Assembly (NCBI GenBank): GCA_003225005.1
Contig: QIAN01000503.1
Location: 1-36,646 of the forward strand
DNA length: 36,646 bases
Reading direction: 5' to 3'
Source of the DNA: Acidobacteriota bacterium
Lineage (GTDB): Bacteria > Acidobacteriota > Terriglobia > Terriglobales > Acidobacteriaceae
Numbering within the stretch: the stretch's first letter is position 1; each line of letters begins with the position of its first letter. The notes under the pieces are model-generated. The model was given only the letters and a program-made list of their open reading frames with translations, was not told the DNA's origin and ran no database searches. A program made the position numbers and the translations under genes. This document shows, piece by piece, positions 28,305 through 36,646 of this stretch.

Positions 28305-28703
28305 TTACCAGATTTCGCACAACAATTCGCCGCCTACCCCTTCGCGCCGGGCTTGGCGTCCCGTCATCACGCCCCGAGGCGTGGTAAGGATGTTGATCCC
28401 CATGCCTCCAAGCACGCGGGGAATCTCTGTGCGGCGCACATAGACGCGGCATCCCGGCCGCGATACCCGCTCGGCCTTCGAGATGGCAGCCTCATTGTTA
28501 GCGCCATACTTCAGGTAAACCCGGATCACCTTATGACCATCTTCCTCAGTAGGTTTGAAGTTGGAGATGAACCCCTCTTCCTTCAAGATGCGGGCAATCT
28601 CCAGCTTCAGCCGGGACGCCGGAATATCCACTTTCTGATGCCGGGCGTGAAGCGCATTGCGCACCCGCGTAAGCATATCTGCGACCGGATCGGTCAGCCT
28701 CAT
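28305..28703 (-). CDS. rpsH: 30S ribosomal protein S8
   Basis: Primary 16S rRNA-binding protein of the central domain, and in E. coli the translational repressor of the spc operon. The 132-residue protein shows [36 protein letters not shown], and the C-terminal [21 protein letters not shown] ending GGELLCEIW. The frame runs to 28820, but the ATG at 28701-28703 matches the family. Confidence 0.97.
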   Translation of the reverse strand: MRLTDPVADMLTRVRNALHARHQKVDIPASRLKLEIARILKEEGFISNFKPTEEDGHKVIRVYLKYGANNEAAISKAERVSRPGCRVYVRRTEIPRVLGGMGINILTTPRGVMTGRQARREGVGGELLCEIW

Positions 28704-28721
28704 CGTTTGCTTCTCCTCTAG

Positions 28722-28755
28722 CCAGCGGTTCGCTCCGCACTGACGGAGAACCCGC
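28722..28755. repeat. imperfect hairpin in the rpsH leader
   Basis: CTCCG (28733-28737) and CGGAG (28744-28748) form the tip around CACTGA. The flanking GTTC/GAAC and GCGG/CCGC pairs extend the stem with bulges. It lies ~20 nt upstream of the rpsH start. A site resembling the S8 target on rRNA would be of interest, but I cannot show one. Confidence 0.45.
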
Positions 28756-28807
28756 GGTAGCTTGCTTCTTCGGAACCATCTTCCCGTTCCACGTTGCCGC
28801 TGCTCGT

Positions 28808-28835
28808 AAGCGCTAGCCAACGACCAACGACTGAA
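28808..28835. repeat. 7-bp-period array, AGCCAAC/GACCAAC type (rpsN-rpsH junction)
   Basis: Heptads AGCCAAC (28815), GACCAAC (28822) and GACTGAA (28829) follow an AAGCGCT. The reverse complement gives GTTGGTC/GTTGGCT, related to the arrays in the infB-ylxP, rplC-rplD and rplF-rplR junctions. It lies immediately downstream of the rpsN stop. Confidence 0.65.
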
Positions 28836-28838
28836 TCC

Positions 28839-29051
28839 CTACCAGGAGGACTTCGAAACCCCTGGAATCTCTCCCCGCAACGCCAGCTGGCGGAAGCACA
28901 AGCGGCAAATGCCGAACTTGCGCAGAAAGGCACGCGGCCGCCCGCACAAGTTGCAGCGGTTGTGTTTGCGCGTGGAAAATTTCGGCTTCTTCACGTTTTC
29001 GGGCTTTTGGTGCAACCCAACGCCGTCCTTCACTCGCTTCGCCGTCGTCAT
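28839..29051 (-). CDS. rpsN: 30S ribosomal protein S14, zinc-binding type
   Basis: Small-subunit head protein (70 residues) of the zinc-binding (type Z) form. Cys33, Cys36, Cys49 and Cys52 lie in [20 protein letters not shown], and the protein ends in [17 protein letters not shown]. It is ~9 residues longer at the N terminus than the usual 61. ATG at 29049-29051 with GGAG upstream. Position between rplE and rpsH is canonical. Confidence 0.96.
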   Translation of the reverse strand: MTTAKRVKDGVGLHQKPENVKKPKFSTRKHNRCNLCGRPRAFLRKFGICRLCFRQLALRGEIPGVSKSSW

Positions 29052-29079
29052 GTTTAGTCTCTAACTCCTTCTCCCATCG

Positions 29080-29703
29080 CTACGCCCGGAACGGCATTCC
29101 TAAATGTTTCAGCAATGCCCGCGACTGATTGTCATTTGCCGCCGTAGTCACGATCGTCACGTTCATGCCCTTTAACTTGTCCACCTTGGCGTAATCAATC
29201 TCGGGAAAGATCAACTGGTCATGCAATCCCAGGGTATAGTTGCCGCGGCCGTCAAAGGACTTGGTGGATACCCCGCGGAAGTCGCGTACCCGGGGCAGCA
29301 CGATATTCACCAGCCGGTCAAAAAATTCGTACATGCGGTCGCCGCGCAGCGTAACCATGCACCCGATGGCTTGGCCCTCGCGCACCTTGAAAGCAGCAAT
29401 CGATTTCTTGGCCCTGGTCACCACCGGCTTCTGGCCGGTAATCTGGCCCAACTCGTTCACCGCGGGATCCAGAATCTTCGCGTTCTGAGTCGCCTCGCCC
29501 ATGCCCATGTTGACCACAATCTTATGCAGCCGCGGAACCGCCATCGGATTCTTGAGTTCCAATTCCTTCAATAGCGCCGGCGCGACTTCCTTCTCAAACT
29601 TCGCCCGCAGCCGGGGGCGTTCTTTGGCGCTGTGATGCGCCTGGTCCGGGTTCTTCTGCTGCTCGTCTGAACCCTTTTGCGATTTCTTGTTATCTTTTGC
29701 CAT
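29080..29703 (-). CDS. rplE: 50S ribosomal protein L5
   Basis: 5S rRNA-binding protein that forms a bridge to S13. The core is typical: [59 protein letters not shown], and the C-terminal [20 protein letters not shown]. At 207 residues it has a ~35-residue charged N-terminal extension before the usual start. The ATG at 29703 has GGAGG 15 bases upstream and an AAATCGAG just before it. A hairpin lies in the leader. Confidence 0.96.
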   Translation of the reverse strand: MAKDNKKSQKGSDEQQKNPDQAHHSAKERPRLRAKFEKEVAPALLKELELKNPMAVPRLHKIVVNMGMGEATQNAKILDPAVNELGQITGQKPVVTRAKKSIAAFKVREGQAIGCMVTLRGDRMYEFFDRLVNIVLPRVRDFRGVSTKSFDGRGNYTLGLHDQLIFPEIDYAKVDKLKGMNVTIVTTAANDNQSRALLKHLGMPFRA

Positions 29704-29793
29704 CTCGATTTTTCAACTTCCTCCCACGGTTTAAGGGTGGTACCCGGTTCGTGAGAATTCAATGGGCAGCACAGATCTTTCGCTGCGTTCCGC

Positions 29794-29831
29794 ATGACGC
29801 CAGCGGGCTCGCGCTCGCTAAACGGCGTCAT
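29794..29831. repeat. 8-bp inverted repeat overlapping the rplX stop
   Basis: ATGACGCC (29794-29801) and GGCGTCAT (29824-29831) are perfect arms; inside them AGCG and CGCT can pair as well. The right arm covers the rplX stop codon (29828-29830), so the hairpin would form across the rplX end and the start of the 124-bp rplX-rplE junction. There is no T-run. Confidence 0.65.
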
Positions 29832-30169
29832 TTATCCAGCGTGGTGTCGCACTTCTTGCACACCCGTACCTTGCGTTCTCCCCGGGTTTCATGGCCGATA
29901 CGCACCGGCCCGCACGTTGGACAAACCAATTGCACATTCGAGATCGCAATCCGGCTCTCCTGCTCGGCAATCCCGCCCTTGATGTTGCGCTGCGGATTGG
30001 GCCGCACGTGCTTTTTTACCATCATCACGTGTTCGACCAAGAGCTTGGCGTCGTTGGGAAACACGCGCAACACGCGCCCTTGCTTGCCCTTATCGCGCCC
30101 GGTAATGACCTTCACCGTATCGTTGCGGCGGATATCCACTCGCTTATGTTCGGTGCTAGCTGTTCGCAT
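29828..30169 (-). CDS. rplX: 50S ribosomal protein L24
   Basis: Assembly-initiator protein of the large subunit (113 residues). It has the KOW motif near the start (RRNDTVKVITGRDKGKQGRVLRV) and GIAEQESRIAISNVQLVCPTCG. The C-terminal region has Cys-x2-Cys pairs (CPTCG, CKKCD) that look like a zinc ribbon, common in several phyla. ATG 30167-30169. Confidence 0.96.
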   Translation of the reverse strand: MRTASTEHKRVDIRRNDTVKVITGRDKGKQGRVLRVFPNDAKLLVEHVMMVKKHVRPNPQRNIKGGIAEQESRIAISNVQLVCPTCGPVRIGHETRGERKVRVCKKCDTTLDK

Positions 30170-30198
30170 CTCGATTTCTCAGTTCCTGTTAATCCTGC

Positions 30199-30570
30199 TT
30201 AAATTACCTCTGGAGCCAGCGAGACAATCTTCAAAAACCTCTTTTCCCGCAGCTCGCGCGCGACCGGTCCAAAAACGCGTGTCCCCACCGGCTCGCCCGC
30301 TTCGTTGATCAATACCGCGGCGTTCTGGTCAAAGCGGATATAGGTGCCATCGCGCCGCCTATGTTCCTTGCGGGTGCGCACGATGACCGCCTTCACCACT
30401 TTGCCCTTTTGCACCTGCCCTTCAGGCGCCGCCTCCTTCACGGAAGCCGTAATCACATCGCCCAAGCCCGCGTTCAGGCCCGTGGAACCGCCGAGCGGCA
30501 GAATCATCTGCAGCTTGCGGGCGCCGGAATTATCGGCGACCTCCAGCATGGACCTCATCATCACAGCCAT
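30199..30570 (-). CDS. rplN: 50S ribosomal protein L14
   Basis: Conserved large-subunit protein that makes intersubunit bridges (123 residues): [80 protein letters not shown]. The start could be ATG 30570 or ATG 30558 (MRSMLEV), the latter closer to the usual N terminus. GGGAG lies ~10 bases upstream of 30570. Confidence 0.97.
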   Translation of the reverse strand: MAVMMRSMLEVADNSGARKLQMILPLGGSTGLNAGLGDVITASVKEAAPEGQVQKGKVVKAVIVRTRKEHRRRDGTYIRFDQNAAVLINEAGEPVGTRVFGPVARELREKRFLKIVSLAPEVI

Positions 30571-30603
30571 GGCGTCAATCTCCCTTTCTCTGTTCCATTC
30601 CGG

Positions 30604-30924
30604 CTATTTGCCCGCCGGCTCAATCGCCACTTCGGGGACAAGCGCCGTCTTGCGCACGATTTCTTTCAGCCTCCAACGCTTCAGCTTCGACAGCGGCCGC
30701 GTCTCCTGCAAGCGAACCACGTCGCCGACGTGCGCCTCGTTGTTTTCGTCGTGGGCGTAGAACTTCTTGTTCCTCGCCACCACGCGTCCGTAGAACGGGT
30801 GCGATTTTTTGCGCGTCACCACCACCACAATGGTCTTCTGCATGCGGTTGGCGACAACTTCTCCCACCACTTCCTTGCGGCGGCCTTGCACAGGCCGGGT
30901 CTTCGTCTCTGCGGTTACGGGCAT
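30604..30924 (-). CDS. rpsQ: 30S ribosomal protein S17
   Basis: OB-fold 16S rRNA-binding protein (106 residues): RRKEVVGEVVANRMQKTIVVVVTRKKSHPFYGR, NEAHVGDVVRLQETRPLSKLKRWRL. The ATG overlaps the rpmC stop by one base (TAATG), so translation is coupled. An N-terminal ~15-residue extension precedes the usual start, and a short acidic/Pro tail follows. Confidence 0.97.
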   Translation of the reverse strand: MPVTAETKTRPVQGRRKEVVGEVVANRMQKTIVVVVTRKKSHPFYGRVVARNKKFYAHDENNEAHVGDVVRLQETRPLSKLKRWRLKEIVRKTALVPEVAIEPAGK

Positions 30925-31133
30925 TATCGTTTCTCCGTTGCGGCGGCGCGTCCGCGTTCACCCAAAATGGTCTTCACGCGCGCAATGTCCTTGCGCAGGC
31001 CGCGAATCTTCTTCAAGCTCTCGGTCTGCCCCATGTTCAACTGGAACTTCAGCTTGAAGAGCTGGTCAGCCAGATCGCTTGCCTGGTGCCGGAGTTCCTC
31101 TTCCGTTAAATTGCGGACCTTGTCCGATTTCAT
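30924..31133 (-). CDS. rpmC: 50S ribosomal protein L29
   Basis: Small two-helix protein at the tunnel exit (69 residues): KVRNLTEEELRHQASDLADQLFKLKFQLNMGQ, then KIRGLRKDIARVKTILGER, typical for the family. It overlaps rpsQ at the stop. Position between rplP and rpsQ is canonical. Confidence 0.96.
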   Translation of the reverse strand: MKSDKVRNLTEEELRHQASDLADQLFKLKFQLNMGQTESLKKIRGLRKDIARVKTILGERGRAAATEKR

Positions 31134-31169
31134 AAAGTCAATTCCAATTCTTGAAACGTCGGGCCCCGG

Positions 31170-31592
31170 TCAGTGGGCGGCAGCGCCTTCGCGCTTCACA
31201 AACGTTGTGCGCAGAGGCAGCTTGTGCGACGCCAAACGCATCGCTTCCGAGGCTTCCTGCTGCGTGACCCCTTCCATCTCAAACAGAATCTTGCCCGGAC
31301 GGACAACGGCTACCCAATGATCCGGCGCCCCTTTGCCTTTACCCATACGGGTTTCAGCGGGCTTCTTGGTCACAGGCTTGTCGGGAAACAGGCGGATCCA
31401 GATCTTGCCGCCTCGCTTCACAAAACGAGTCATGGCTACGCGGCTGGCTTCGATCTGCCGGTCCGTGATCCAACCAGGCTCCAGCACTTTCAGGCCGAAA
31501 TCACCGAAAGCCAGCTGCGATCCGCGCCAGGCCTTCCCCGTCATGCGTCCACGCTGCTGCTTGCGGTATTTCACTTTCTTTGGCATCAACAT
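31170..31592 (-). CDS. rplP: 50S ribosomal protein L16
   Basis: Large-subunit protein near the A site (140 residues): [39 protein letters not shown], and [22 protein letters not shown] 31592 gives MLMPKK; ATG 31586 is the alternative. The arginine region targeted by hydroxylation in other bacteria is present. The leader carries a four-unit heptad array and ends in CTGATTTT, with no Shine-Dalgarno sequence. Confidence 0.97.
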   Translation of the reverse strand: MLMPKKVKYRKQQRGRMTGKAWRGSQLAFGDFGLKVLEPGWITDRQIEASRVAMTRFVKRGGKIWIRLFPDKPVTKKPAETRMGKGKGAPDHWVAVVRPGKILFEMEGVTQQEASEAMRLASHKLPLRTTFVKREGAAAH

Positions 31593-31599
31593 AAAATCA

Positions 31600-31629
31600 G
31601 CTCTTGGCTCTTGGCTTTTAGCTCTTAGC
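31600..31629. repeat. 7-bp tandem array in the rplP leader
   Basis: Four heptads in perfect register at 31600-31627: GCTCTTG twice, then GCTTTTA and GCTCTTA, followed by GC. It lies within 8 bp of the rplP start codon on the transcribed strand and occupies half of the rpsC-rplP junction. Compare the rplB leader (34071) and rplF leader (28272). Confidence 0.85.
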
Positions 31630-31652
31630 AAAACCTTTCTTGCGTCTGCTGT

Positions 31653-32318
<666 letters not shown>

Positions 32319-32371
32319 TGCTTCTCCTAAACAGATCCTCTCTTAACGTTCCAGACGGGCCGGAACCGAAC

Positions 32372-32842
32372 CTATCTCGCTCCCACTTTTTTCTTGCTCA
32401 CTGTTTTCTTCGCTGCAGGCGCGCGCCGTTTGGCCTTGGCCGGAGCCGATGCCCGCTGTTCTCCGACCACATGCGACATCGCTTCGCCATTCTTGCCCCG
32501 TTCCGCAAGCACCAGCTCAATGTGCGCAATGCGCCGCTGGAAGCGGTACGCCCTGCCTTGGGGCGCTGGACGGATACGCTTCATGCGCGGCCCGTCATTC
32601 GCGATCGCCCGCTTTACGTACAAGTTGTCGATCTCGACATCCAGACCCTTCTCGGTGCTGAGAAAGTTGGCATTGTCGAGCGCCGATTGCAGCAGCTTGC
32701 CCACATGCGCCGCCACCCGCTTCTTGGTGAAGGCCAGCGTGTTGCGCGCTTCCTCTACCCTGCGGCCTTTAATCAGGTTCAGCACCAGCCGCGCCTTCTG
32801 CGGCGAGACGCGCAAGTAACGCATTTCAGCTCGAAATTCCAT
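32372..32842 (-). CDS. rplV: 50S ribosomal protein L22, with long basic tail
   Basis: Large-subunit protein lining the exit tunnel. The core (about residues 1-115) is typical: RYLRVSPQKARLVLNLIKGRRVEEA, RRIAHIELVLAERG, and the tunnel loop with RPAPQGRAYRFQRR. The remaining ~40 residues form a Lys/Ala/Arg-rich tail (AKAKRRAPAAKKTVSKKK) not found in most L22 proteins (~110 residues). Good AGGAG ribosome binding site. Confidence 0.96.
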   Translation of the reverse strand: MEFRAEMRYLRVSPQKARLVLNLIKGRRVEEARNTLAFTKKRVAAHVGKLLQSALDNANFLSTEKGLDVEIDNLYVKRAIANDGPRMKRIRPAPQGRAYRFQRRIAHIELVLAERGKNGEAMSHVVGEQRASAPAKAKRRAPAAKKTVSKKKVGAR

Positions 32843-32854
32843 TTCGCGTCTCCT

Positions 32855-33217
32855 TTACGACTTGGGCGCCGGCGCCGGCGCTGCCGATCCCGCTGCCGGA
32901 GTGATTGCTCCCGGCCCGCCCGGTATGCCCGCCGGTCTCGCGGCAACTTCCGTCGCCGCCCTCATGGAGTGTCCTTTAAAGATACGAGTAAAGCTGAACT
33001 CGCCGAGCTTGTGGCCCACCATGTTCTCGGTCACATACACCGGGATGAACTTCTTGCCGTTATGCACCGCGATGGTATGCCCGACCATCTCGGGGATCAC
33101 CGTCGAGCGCCGCGACCAGGTGCGCAATACTTTCTTTTCATTGCGCGAGTTCATTCCTTCTACCCGGGTCAGCAGGTAAGCATCGACAAACGCGCCTTTT
33201 TTCGTTGAACGTGCCAT
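32855..33217 (-). CDS. rpsS: 30S ribosomal protein S19, with Pro/Ala tail
   Basis: Small-subunit head protein that contacts S13. The core is conserved: [65 protein letters not shown] (residues ~30-80). A ~34-residue tail rich in Pro, Ala and Gly follows ([19 protein letters not shown]), unlike the usual ~92-residue S19; length here is 120. GAGG precedes ATG 33215-33217. Confidence 0.96.
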   Translation of the reverse strand: MARSTKKGAFVDAYLLTRVEGMNSRNEKKVLRTWSRRSTVIPEMVGHTIAVHNGKKFIPVYVTENMVGHKLGEFSFTRIFKGHSMRAATEVAARPAGIPGGPGAITPAAGSAAPAPAPKS

Positions 33218-33238
33218 AAATTCCTCTGTAGAACTCTC

Positions 33239-34063
33239 CTACTTCGAGCGCCGGTTTACGATGAACTTATCCGTCCGCTTATTGTTTCGCGTCTTGTACC
33301 CACGCGTCGGTTGTCCCCACGGCGTTACCGGATGGCGTCCACCGGAGGTCTTACCCTCGCCGCCGCCATGGGGATGGTCCACAGGATTCATCGATACGCC
33401 GCGGTTCACCGGACGCCGTCCCAGCCAGCGCGTGCGCCCGGCTTTTCCGATGGTCACGTTCTCGTGGTCGATGTTGCCCACCTGCCCGATCGTCGCCATG
33501 CAATCCTGCGAGACTTTGCGGGTCTCACCGGAAGGCAACTTCACCAGCGCGTACTCTTCTTCTTTGGCGACTAACTGCGCCGATCCTCCCGCGGAGCGCA
33601 CCATCTGCGCGCCCTTCCCCGGCTTTAATTCCAGATTGTGGATCGTCGTGCCCGGCGGAATGTTGCGCAGCGGCAAGGCATTCCCCACCAGAATGTCAGC
33701 GTCGGGACCGCTTACCACTTTCTGCCCTACCTTCAGCCCTTCCGGCTGAAGGATGTAGCGCTTCTCGCCATCAGCATAGGCCAGGAGCGCAATGCGCGAC
33801 GAGCGGTTTGGATCGTACTCAATTGTGGCCACCGTCGCGGGAACTCCGGTCTTGTCGCGCTTGAAGTCAATGATGCGCAGCTTCCGCTTGTGCCCACCAC
33901 CGCGATGCCAGATCGTGATGTCACCCGAATTGCGGCGTCCGCCAGTGCGTTGCTTGGGCTCAATCAGCGGCTTGTGCGGATTCTTGGTCGTGATGTCATC
34001 ATTGACGATCGTAGTGCGATACCGCAGCGTCTGCGTCGTCGGTCGGTACGTCTTGATTGCCAT
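33239..34063 (-). CDS. rplB: 50S ribosomal protein L2
   Basis: Primary 23S rRNA-binding protein essential for peptidyl transferase function (274 residues). It contains [46 protein letters not shown], and the C-terminal [32 protein letters not shown] with the essential histidine of HPHGGG. The ATG at 34061-34063 has no Shine-Dalgarno sequence; the leader has GCTCTTG-type heptads. Confidence 0.97.
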   Translation of the reverse strand: MAIKTYRPTTQTLRYRTTIVNDDITTKNPHKPLIEPKQRTGGRRNSGDITIWHRGGGHKRKLRIIDFKRDKTGVPATVATIEYDPNRSSRIALLAYADGEKRYILQPEGLKVGQKVVSGPDADILVGNALPLRNIPPGTTIHNLELKPGKGAQMVRSAGGSAQLVAKEEEYALVKLPSGETRKVSQDCMATIGQVGNIDHENVTIGKAGRTRWLGRRPVNRGVSMNPVDHPHGGGEGKTSGGRHPVTPWGQPTRGYKTRNNKRTDKFIVNRRSK

Positions 34064-34070
34064 AAAATCA

Positions 34071-34090
34071 GCCTTTAGCTCTTGGCTTCG
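34071..34090. repeat. GCTCTTG-type heptads in the rplB leader
   Basis: GCCTTTA (34071-34077), GCTCTTG (34078-34084) and the beginning of a third unit are in 7-bp register. They lie 8 bp upstream of the rplB start, with the same spacing and the same ATTTTATG junction as in the rplP leader. Confidence 0.65.
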
Positions 34091-34136
34091 ACATTCGCTC
34101 CCCACGGGCTGAATGCTGAGCGCGATTGCTTGCTTC

Positions 34137-34430
34137 CTACAAATTCTGCGCGTACTCCGGCATCTTCTCGCCGCTGCGCAGCCTTACGTAAGCCTTCTTC
34201 CAGTCGGGACGGTAGCCGGCAAACTTTCCGCGCCGCCGTTCTTTTCCCGGATACATCGCCGTGCGCACCGAATGCACTTTCACCTTGAAAATGCTTTGCA
34301 CAGCTTCCTTAATCTCTGTCTTCGTCGCCTTGGGCGCCACCTGAAAGACCAGCGTGTTCTGGTTCTCCTTGATGGCCAAACCTTTTTCGGTGATCACAGG
34401 ACGCCGAATGATCTGGTATGCGGATTTCAT
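34137..34430 (-). CDS. rplW: 50S ribosomal protein L23
   Basis: Exit-tunnel protein that docks trigger factor and SRP (97 residues): [50 protein letters not shown], then [30 protein letters not shown]. Its ATG overlaps the rplD stop (TGATG), so translation is coupled. Confidence 0.97.
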   Translation of the reverse strand: MKSAYQIIRRPVITEKGLAIKENQNTLVFQVAPKATKTEIKEAVQSIFKVKVHSVRTAMYPGKERRRGKFAGYRPDWKKAYVRLRSGEKMPEYAQNL

Positions 34431-35170
34431 CAGGCCACCTCCGCGGCTTTTTCATGACGCGTGCGCCGCCGCGGCATGCGCGTGGCTTTCTTGGCGCTCT
34501 TTTCTTTCTCTTTCACCTCTTTGTGCTGTCGCTTCGAGATCGAATTTTTCAGCGTGAGCTGTAACTTCTCGATGGCGGGCTGCGAAAATATCACGCGGTC
34601 GTAGCGCAGCAAGTGATAGGGATGCACGTCGTTACCGCGCACCAGCTCGAGGCCCTCGATGTTGCGCGCGCTCAGCTCCAGGTTTGGATTCTTCTGCGTT
34701 GCCGCCTCCACAACCAGCACGGTCGCGTCCACTTTCAAAGCGTCCAGCGCCGCGCGAAATTGTTTGGTCTTGGGCTGCTTGAGATCGAGCGTGTTGACCA
34801 CGATCAGCTTGCCATCAGCCAGTTTCGCGGCCAGCGCCGAGCGTAGCGCGCCCATCAGCTTCTTGCGGGGAAACGCGTAGTCATAGGAGCGAGGCTGCGG
34901 GCCATGCACCGTACCGCCGTGCCGCCACAGCGGCGAACGGATCGAGCCGATGCGCGCGCGTCCTGTGCCTTTTTGTTTCCACAGCTTCTTGCCAGAGCCG
35001 GAAACCTGCCAGCGCGCCTTGGTGGCGTGTGTGCCCTGGTGCTGCCCGGCGCGATAGTGCTTCACCGCTTCCCACAGCAGGTCTTCGTTGACCGCGCCGA
35101 AAATTTCGTCGGCCAGGTCGAGCGTGCCTACCTTCGCGCCGCTCAAATCGTGTATGTCGATAGTTGCCAT
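34430..35170 (-). CDS. rplD: 50S ribosomal protein L4
   Basis: Large-subunit protein with an exit-tunnel loop; in E. coli it also represses the S10 operon. The 246-residue protein has the core LWEAVKHYRAGQHQGTHATKARWQVSGSGKKLWKQKGTGRARIGSIRSPLWRHGG and the C-terminal domain with LKLPKTKQF-like strands. A ~35-residue basic C-terminal tail (KEVKEKEKSAKKATRMPRRR) extends beyond the usual end. ATG 35168-35170. Confidence 0.97.
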   Translation of the reverse strand: MATIDIHDLSGAKVGTLDLADEIFGAVNEDLLWEAVKHYRAGQHQGTHATKARWQVSGSGKKLWKQKGTGRARIGSIRSPLWRHGGTVHGPQPRSYDYAFPRKKLMGALRSALAAKLADGKLIVVNTLDLKQPKTKQFRAALDALKVDATVLVVEAATQKNPNLELSARNIEGLELVRGNDVHPYHLLRYDRVIFSQPAIEKLQLTLKNSISKRQHKEVKEKEKSAKKATRMPRRRTRHEKAAEVA

Positions 35171-35190
35171 TTTGCTTTCGTCCTGGGTTA

Positions 35191-35218
35191 GCCAAAGACC
35201 GACTAACGGCCAACGACT
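35191..35218. repeat. 7-bp-period array, AACGACT type (rplC-rplD junction)
   Basis: Four heptads in register at 35191-35218: GCCAAAG, ACCGACT, AACGGCC and AACGACT. The 52-bp junction contains little else. Units relate to the AGTCGTT/GACCAAC arrays at 9313 and 28808. Confidence 0.65.
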
Positions 35219-35222
35219 GCTC

Positions 35223-35951
35223 CTAAGCTTTCTTCGCTGCCCTCTTCGCTGCCTTCAAAGGATCAACCGTCGCCGCACCCGCGAATCCGCGGCGCTCTCT
35301 TGGAGGCTTCTGCGCCTTGGTAATCACCAGGTATCCGCCCTGCGGCCCGGGCACGCTGCCCTCGACCACCAGCAAGTTCTCGTCTTTGTCCACGCCCAGC
35401 ACGCGCAGGTTACGCACCGTCACCTGGGAGTTCCCCATATGCCCCGACATGCGCATTCCCTTGAACACACGCGATGGAAACGCCGACGATCCAATCGAAC
35501 CGGTTATCTGGAACATCGATCCATGCGACTTCGGGCCGCCGCCGAAGTGATGCCGCTTGACCACTCCCTGAAACCCGCGTCCCTTGCTGACGCCGATGAT
35601 GTCCACAAACTTCTCGCCCTCAAAAATCTCAACCAGCACGCGCGCGCCAACCTTCAAGCCGTCGCCGCCATCACCGTCGCTCTCGAGCGGCACTTCGCGC
35701 AGGAATTTCACAGGCGGAAGATCGTTCTTCGCCAGGTGTCCGCGCTGCGCCTTGGTCAGTCGTGATTCCTTCACAAATTCAACCAGGCCGATCTGAGCGG
35801 CCTCGTAACCGTCTTTCGTCGCGGACTTATGCTGCGTAACCACGCAGGGCCCTGCCTGCAGCACCGTGACCGGGCGAACATCGCCCTTGGAGTCGAACAG
35901 TTGCGTCATGCCGACTTTCTTGCCCAAAATCCCTGTAACCTTGATTGCCAT
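35223..35951 (-). CDS. rplC: 50S ribosomal protein L3
   Basis: Early-assembling large-subunit protein (242 residues) that reaches the peptidyl transferase centre. Typical regions are GILGKKVGMTQLFDSKGDVRPVTVLQAG, GRGFQGVVKRHHFGGGPKSHGS, the loop region RVFKGMRMSGHMGNSQVTVRNLRV, and a Lys/Ala-rich tail. AAGGA lies close before ATG 35949-35951. It follows rpsJ after 87 bp that include an heptad array. Confidence 0.97.
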   Translation of the reverse strand: MAIKVTGILGKKVGMTQLFDSKGDVRPVTVLQAGPCVVTQHKSATKDGYEAAQIGLVEFVKESRLTKAQRGHLAKNDLPPVKFLREVPLESDGDGGDGLKVGARVLVEIFEGEKFVDIIGVSKGRGFQGVVKRHHFGGGPKSHGSMFQITGSIGSSAFPSRVFKGMRMSGHMGNSQVTVRNLRVLGVDKDENLLVVEGSVPGPQGGYLVITKAQKPPRERRGFAGAATVDPLKAAKRAAKKA

Positions 35952-35995
35952 TTCCTTATTCCCCGCCCAGCGTGGCTGGTCGATGCTTTACCGAC

Positions 35996-36030
35996 GGCTA
36001 TTGGCTGGGGCTCTTCGGCTCTTGCTCGAA
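35996..36030. repeat. 7-bp-period array, GGCTCTT type (rpsJ-rplC junction)
   Basis: Five heptads at 35996-36030: GGCTATT, GGCTGGG, GCTCTTC, GGCTCTT and GCTCGAA. A small hairpin CCAGC/GCTGG (35967-35979) is nearby, toward rplC. The unit is close to the GCTCTTG of the rplP leader. Confidence 0.65.
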
Positions 36031-36038
36031 GCCAGCAG

Positions 36039-36368
36039 CTATTTATGTTCTTTCCCAAACGCCTTGATCTCCACATCCACGCCCGCGGGCAGATCAAGCT
36101 TCATCAACGCATCCACCGTCTGCTGGGTCGGCTCAAGAATGTCGAGCAGGCGCTTGTGAGTGCGAATTTCGAACTGTTCCCGCGACTTCTTGTCCACGTG
36201 CGGCGATCGCAACACGCAATACTTGTTCTTCATCGTGGGCAAGGGAATCGGCCCCGCAATCTGAGCCCCGGTACGGCGGGCTGTTTCGACAATCTCGCCG
36301 GTCGACTGGTCCAGAATGCGGTAGTCGTAAGCCTTGAGCCGGATGCGAATTCTCTCTTTTCCAATCAC
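36039..36368 (-). CDS. rpsJ: 30S ribosomal protein S10
   Basis: Small-subunit head protein and NusE partner in antitermination complexes (109 residues): [67 protein letters not shown], ending [12 protein letters not shown]. The frame extends upstream, but family N termini begin near here, so I take GTG 36366-36368 (V-I-G-K); ATG 36398 would add ten residues. GAGAG and farther GGGAGGGG are upstream. Confidence 0.95.
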   Translation of the reverse strand: MIGKERIRIRLKAYDYRILDQSTGEIVETARRTGAQIAGPIPLPTMKNKYCVLRSPHVDKKSREQFEIRTHKRLLDILEPTQQTVDALMKLDLPAGVDVEIKAFGKEHK

Positions 36369-36459
36369 GTTTTCACTCTCGCTAACCCCTCCCGGCATCT
36401 CCGGAAGGAAAGAACTGGCGGCAAGCCGCAAGCCGCGTTTTCGTTCTGCTTGGGTAGGG

Positions 36460-36497
36460 ACAGCCGCCTCGGCTGTCGGTGCGGAGCAAAGCTCCGC
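36460..36497. repeat. two adjacent perfect hairpins between tuf and rpsJ
   Basis: ACAGCCG (36460-36466) pairs with CGGCTGT (36470-36476), and GCGGAGC (36481-36487) pairs with GCTCCGC (36491-36497), each with a 3-nt loop. They occupy the 141-bp junction with a further GCGGC/GCCGC pair near 36428. I recall similar AGCCG..CGGCT repeats recurring between genes in Acidobacteriota, unverified. Confidence 0.8.
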
Positions 36498-36509
36498 TTT
36501 CTCCCCTGG

Positions 36510-36646
36510 CTATTGCACAATCTCGCTGATGGTTCCCGCGCCCACCGTGTGCCCACCTTCGCGGATGGCAAATCGCAGGCCCTTCTCCATCGCCACCGGC
36601 GTGATCAGCTCAATCACCAGGCTCACGTTGTCTCCCGGCATCACCA
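36510..36646 (-). CDS. tuf: elongation factor Tu, C-terminal end (partial)
   Basis: GTPase that delivers aminoacyl-tRNA to the ribosome. Only the last ~45 codons lie in the window; the gene continues past the right edge. The reading frame gives [21 protein letters not shown], then [21 protein letters not shown], matching domain 3 of EF-Tu. TAG stop at 36510-36512. Adjacent to rpsJ, as in the str-S10 junction. Confidence 0.95.
   Translation of the reverse strand, partial: VMPGDNVSLVIELITPVAMEKGLRFAIREGGHTVGAGTISEIVQ

Overview
The window is a bacterial chromosome segment, moderately GC-rich by eye. Its core is an almost complete, canonically ordered S10-spc-alpha ribosomal-protein supercluster on the minus strand. 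Protein style, informational-gene order and dispersed repeats suggest Acidobacteriota (Terriglobia-like). That assignment is my inference from recall, not from a search.

Layout, left to right. (1) 1-4282, plus strand: a POT-like major facilitator transporter, a frameshifted AlkD-like DNA alkylation repair gene, an M24 metallopeptidase, and two small membrane proteins joined to it by ATGA overlaps. (2) 4394-7512, minus strand: a GNAT acetyltransferase, a GT39/ArnT-like membrane glycosyltransferase and a small CBU_0592-like membrane protein. (3) 7532-14482, minus strand: the transcription/translation operon rimP-nusA-infB-ylxP-rbfA-nrnA. Its leader carries an intrinsic-terminator-like hairpin that could act as an attenuator. 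(4) 14483-14737: a divergent control region with a promoter for each side, a perfect 17-bp tandem duplication, and a 10-codon ORF whose stop overlaps the guaB start. (5) 14738-18656: guaB and a VanZ-like protein (plus), then an MFS transporter and an anchored hypothetical protein (minus). (6) 19048-36646, minus strand: transcription runs from tuf (cut by the right edge) through rpsJ-rplC-rplD-rplW-rplB-rpsS-rplV-rpsC-rplP-rpmC-rpsQ-rplN-rplX-rplE-rpsN-rpsH-rplF-rplR-rpsE-rpmD-rplO-secY-adk-map-infA-rpmJ-rpsM-rpsK-rpsD-rpoA-rplQ.

The genes form a growth-rate module: ribosome subunits, RNA polymerase alpha, initiation factors IF1 and IF2, elongation factor Tu, ribosome maturation factors (RimP, RbfA), the termination/antitermination factor NusA, nascent-chain processing (Map), export (SecY) and nucleotide supply (Adk, GuaB).

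The most unusual signal is not a gene. Many gene junctions, especially inside the ribosomal-protein cluster, hold short degenerate tandem arrays with a 7-bp period, sometimes as inverted pairs able to fold into hairpins. They resemble in form the heptameric STRR repeats of cyanobacteria. Some abut start codons that lack a Shine-Dalgarno sequence. No CRISPR array, tRNA, rRNA or insertion sequence was seen.
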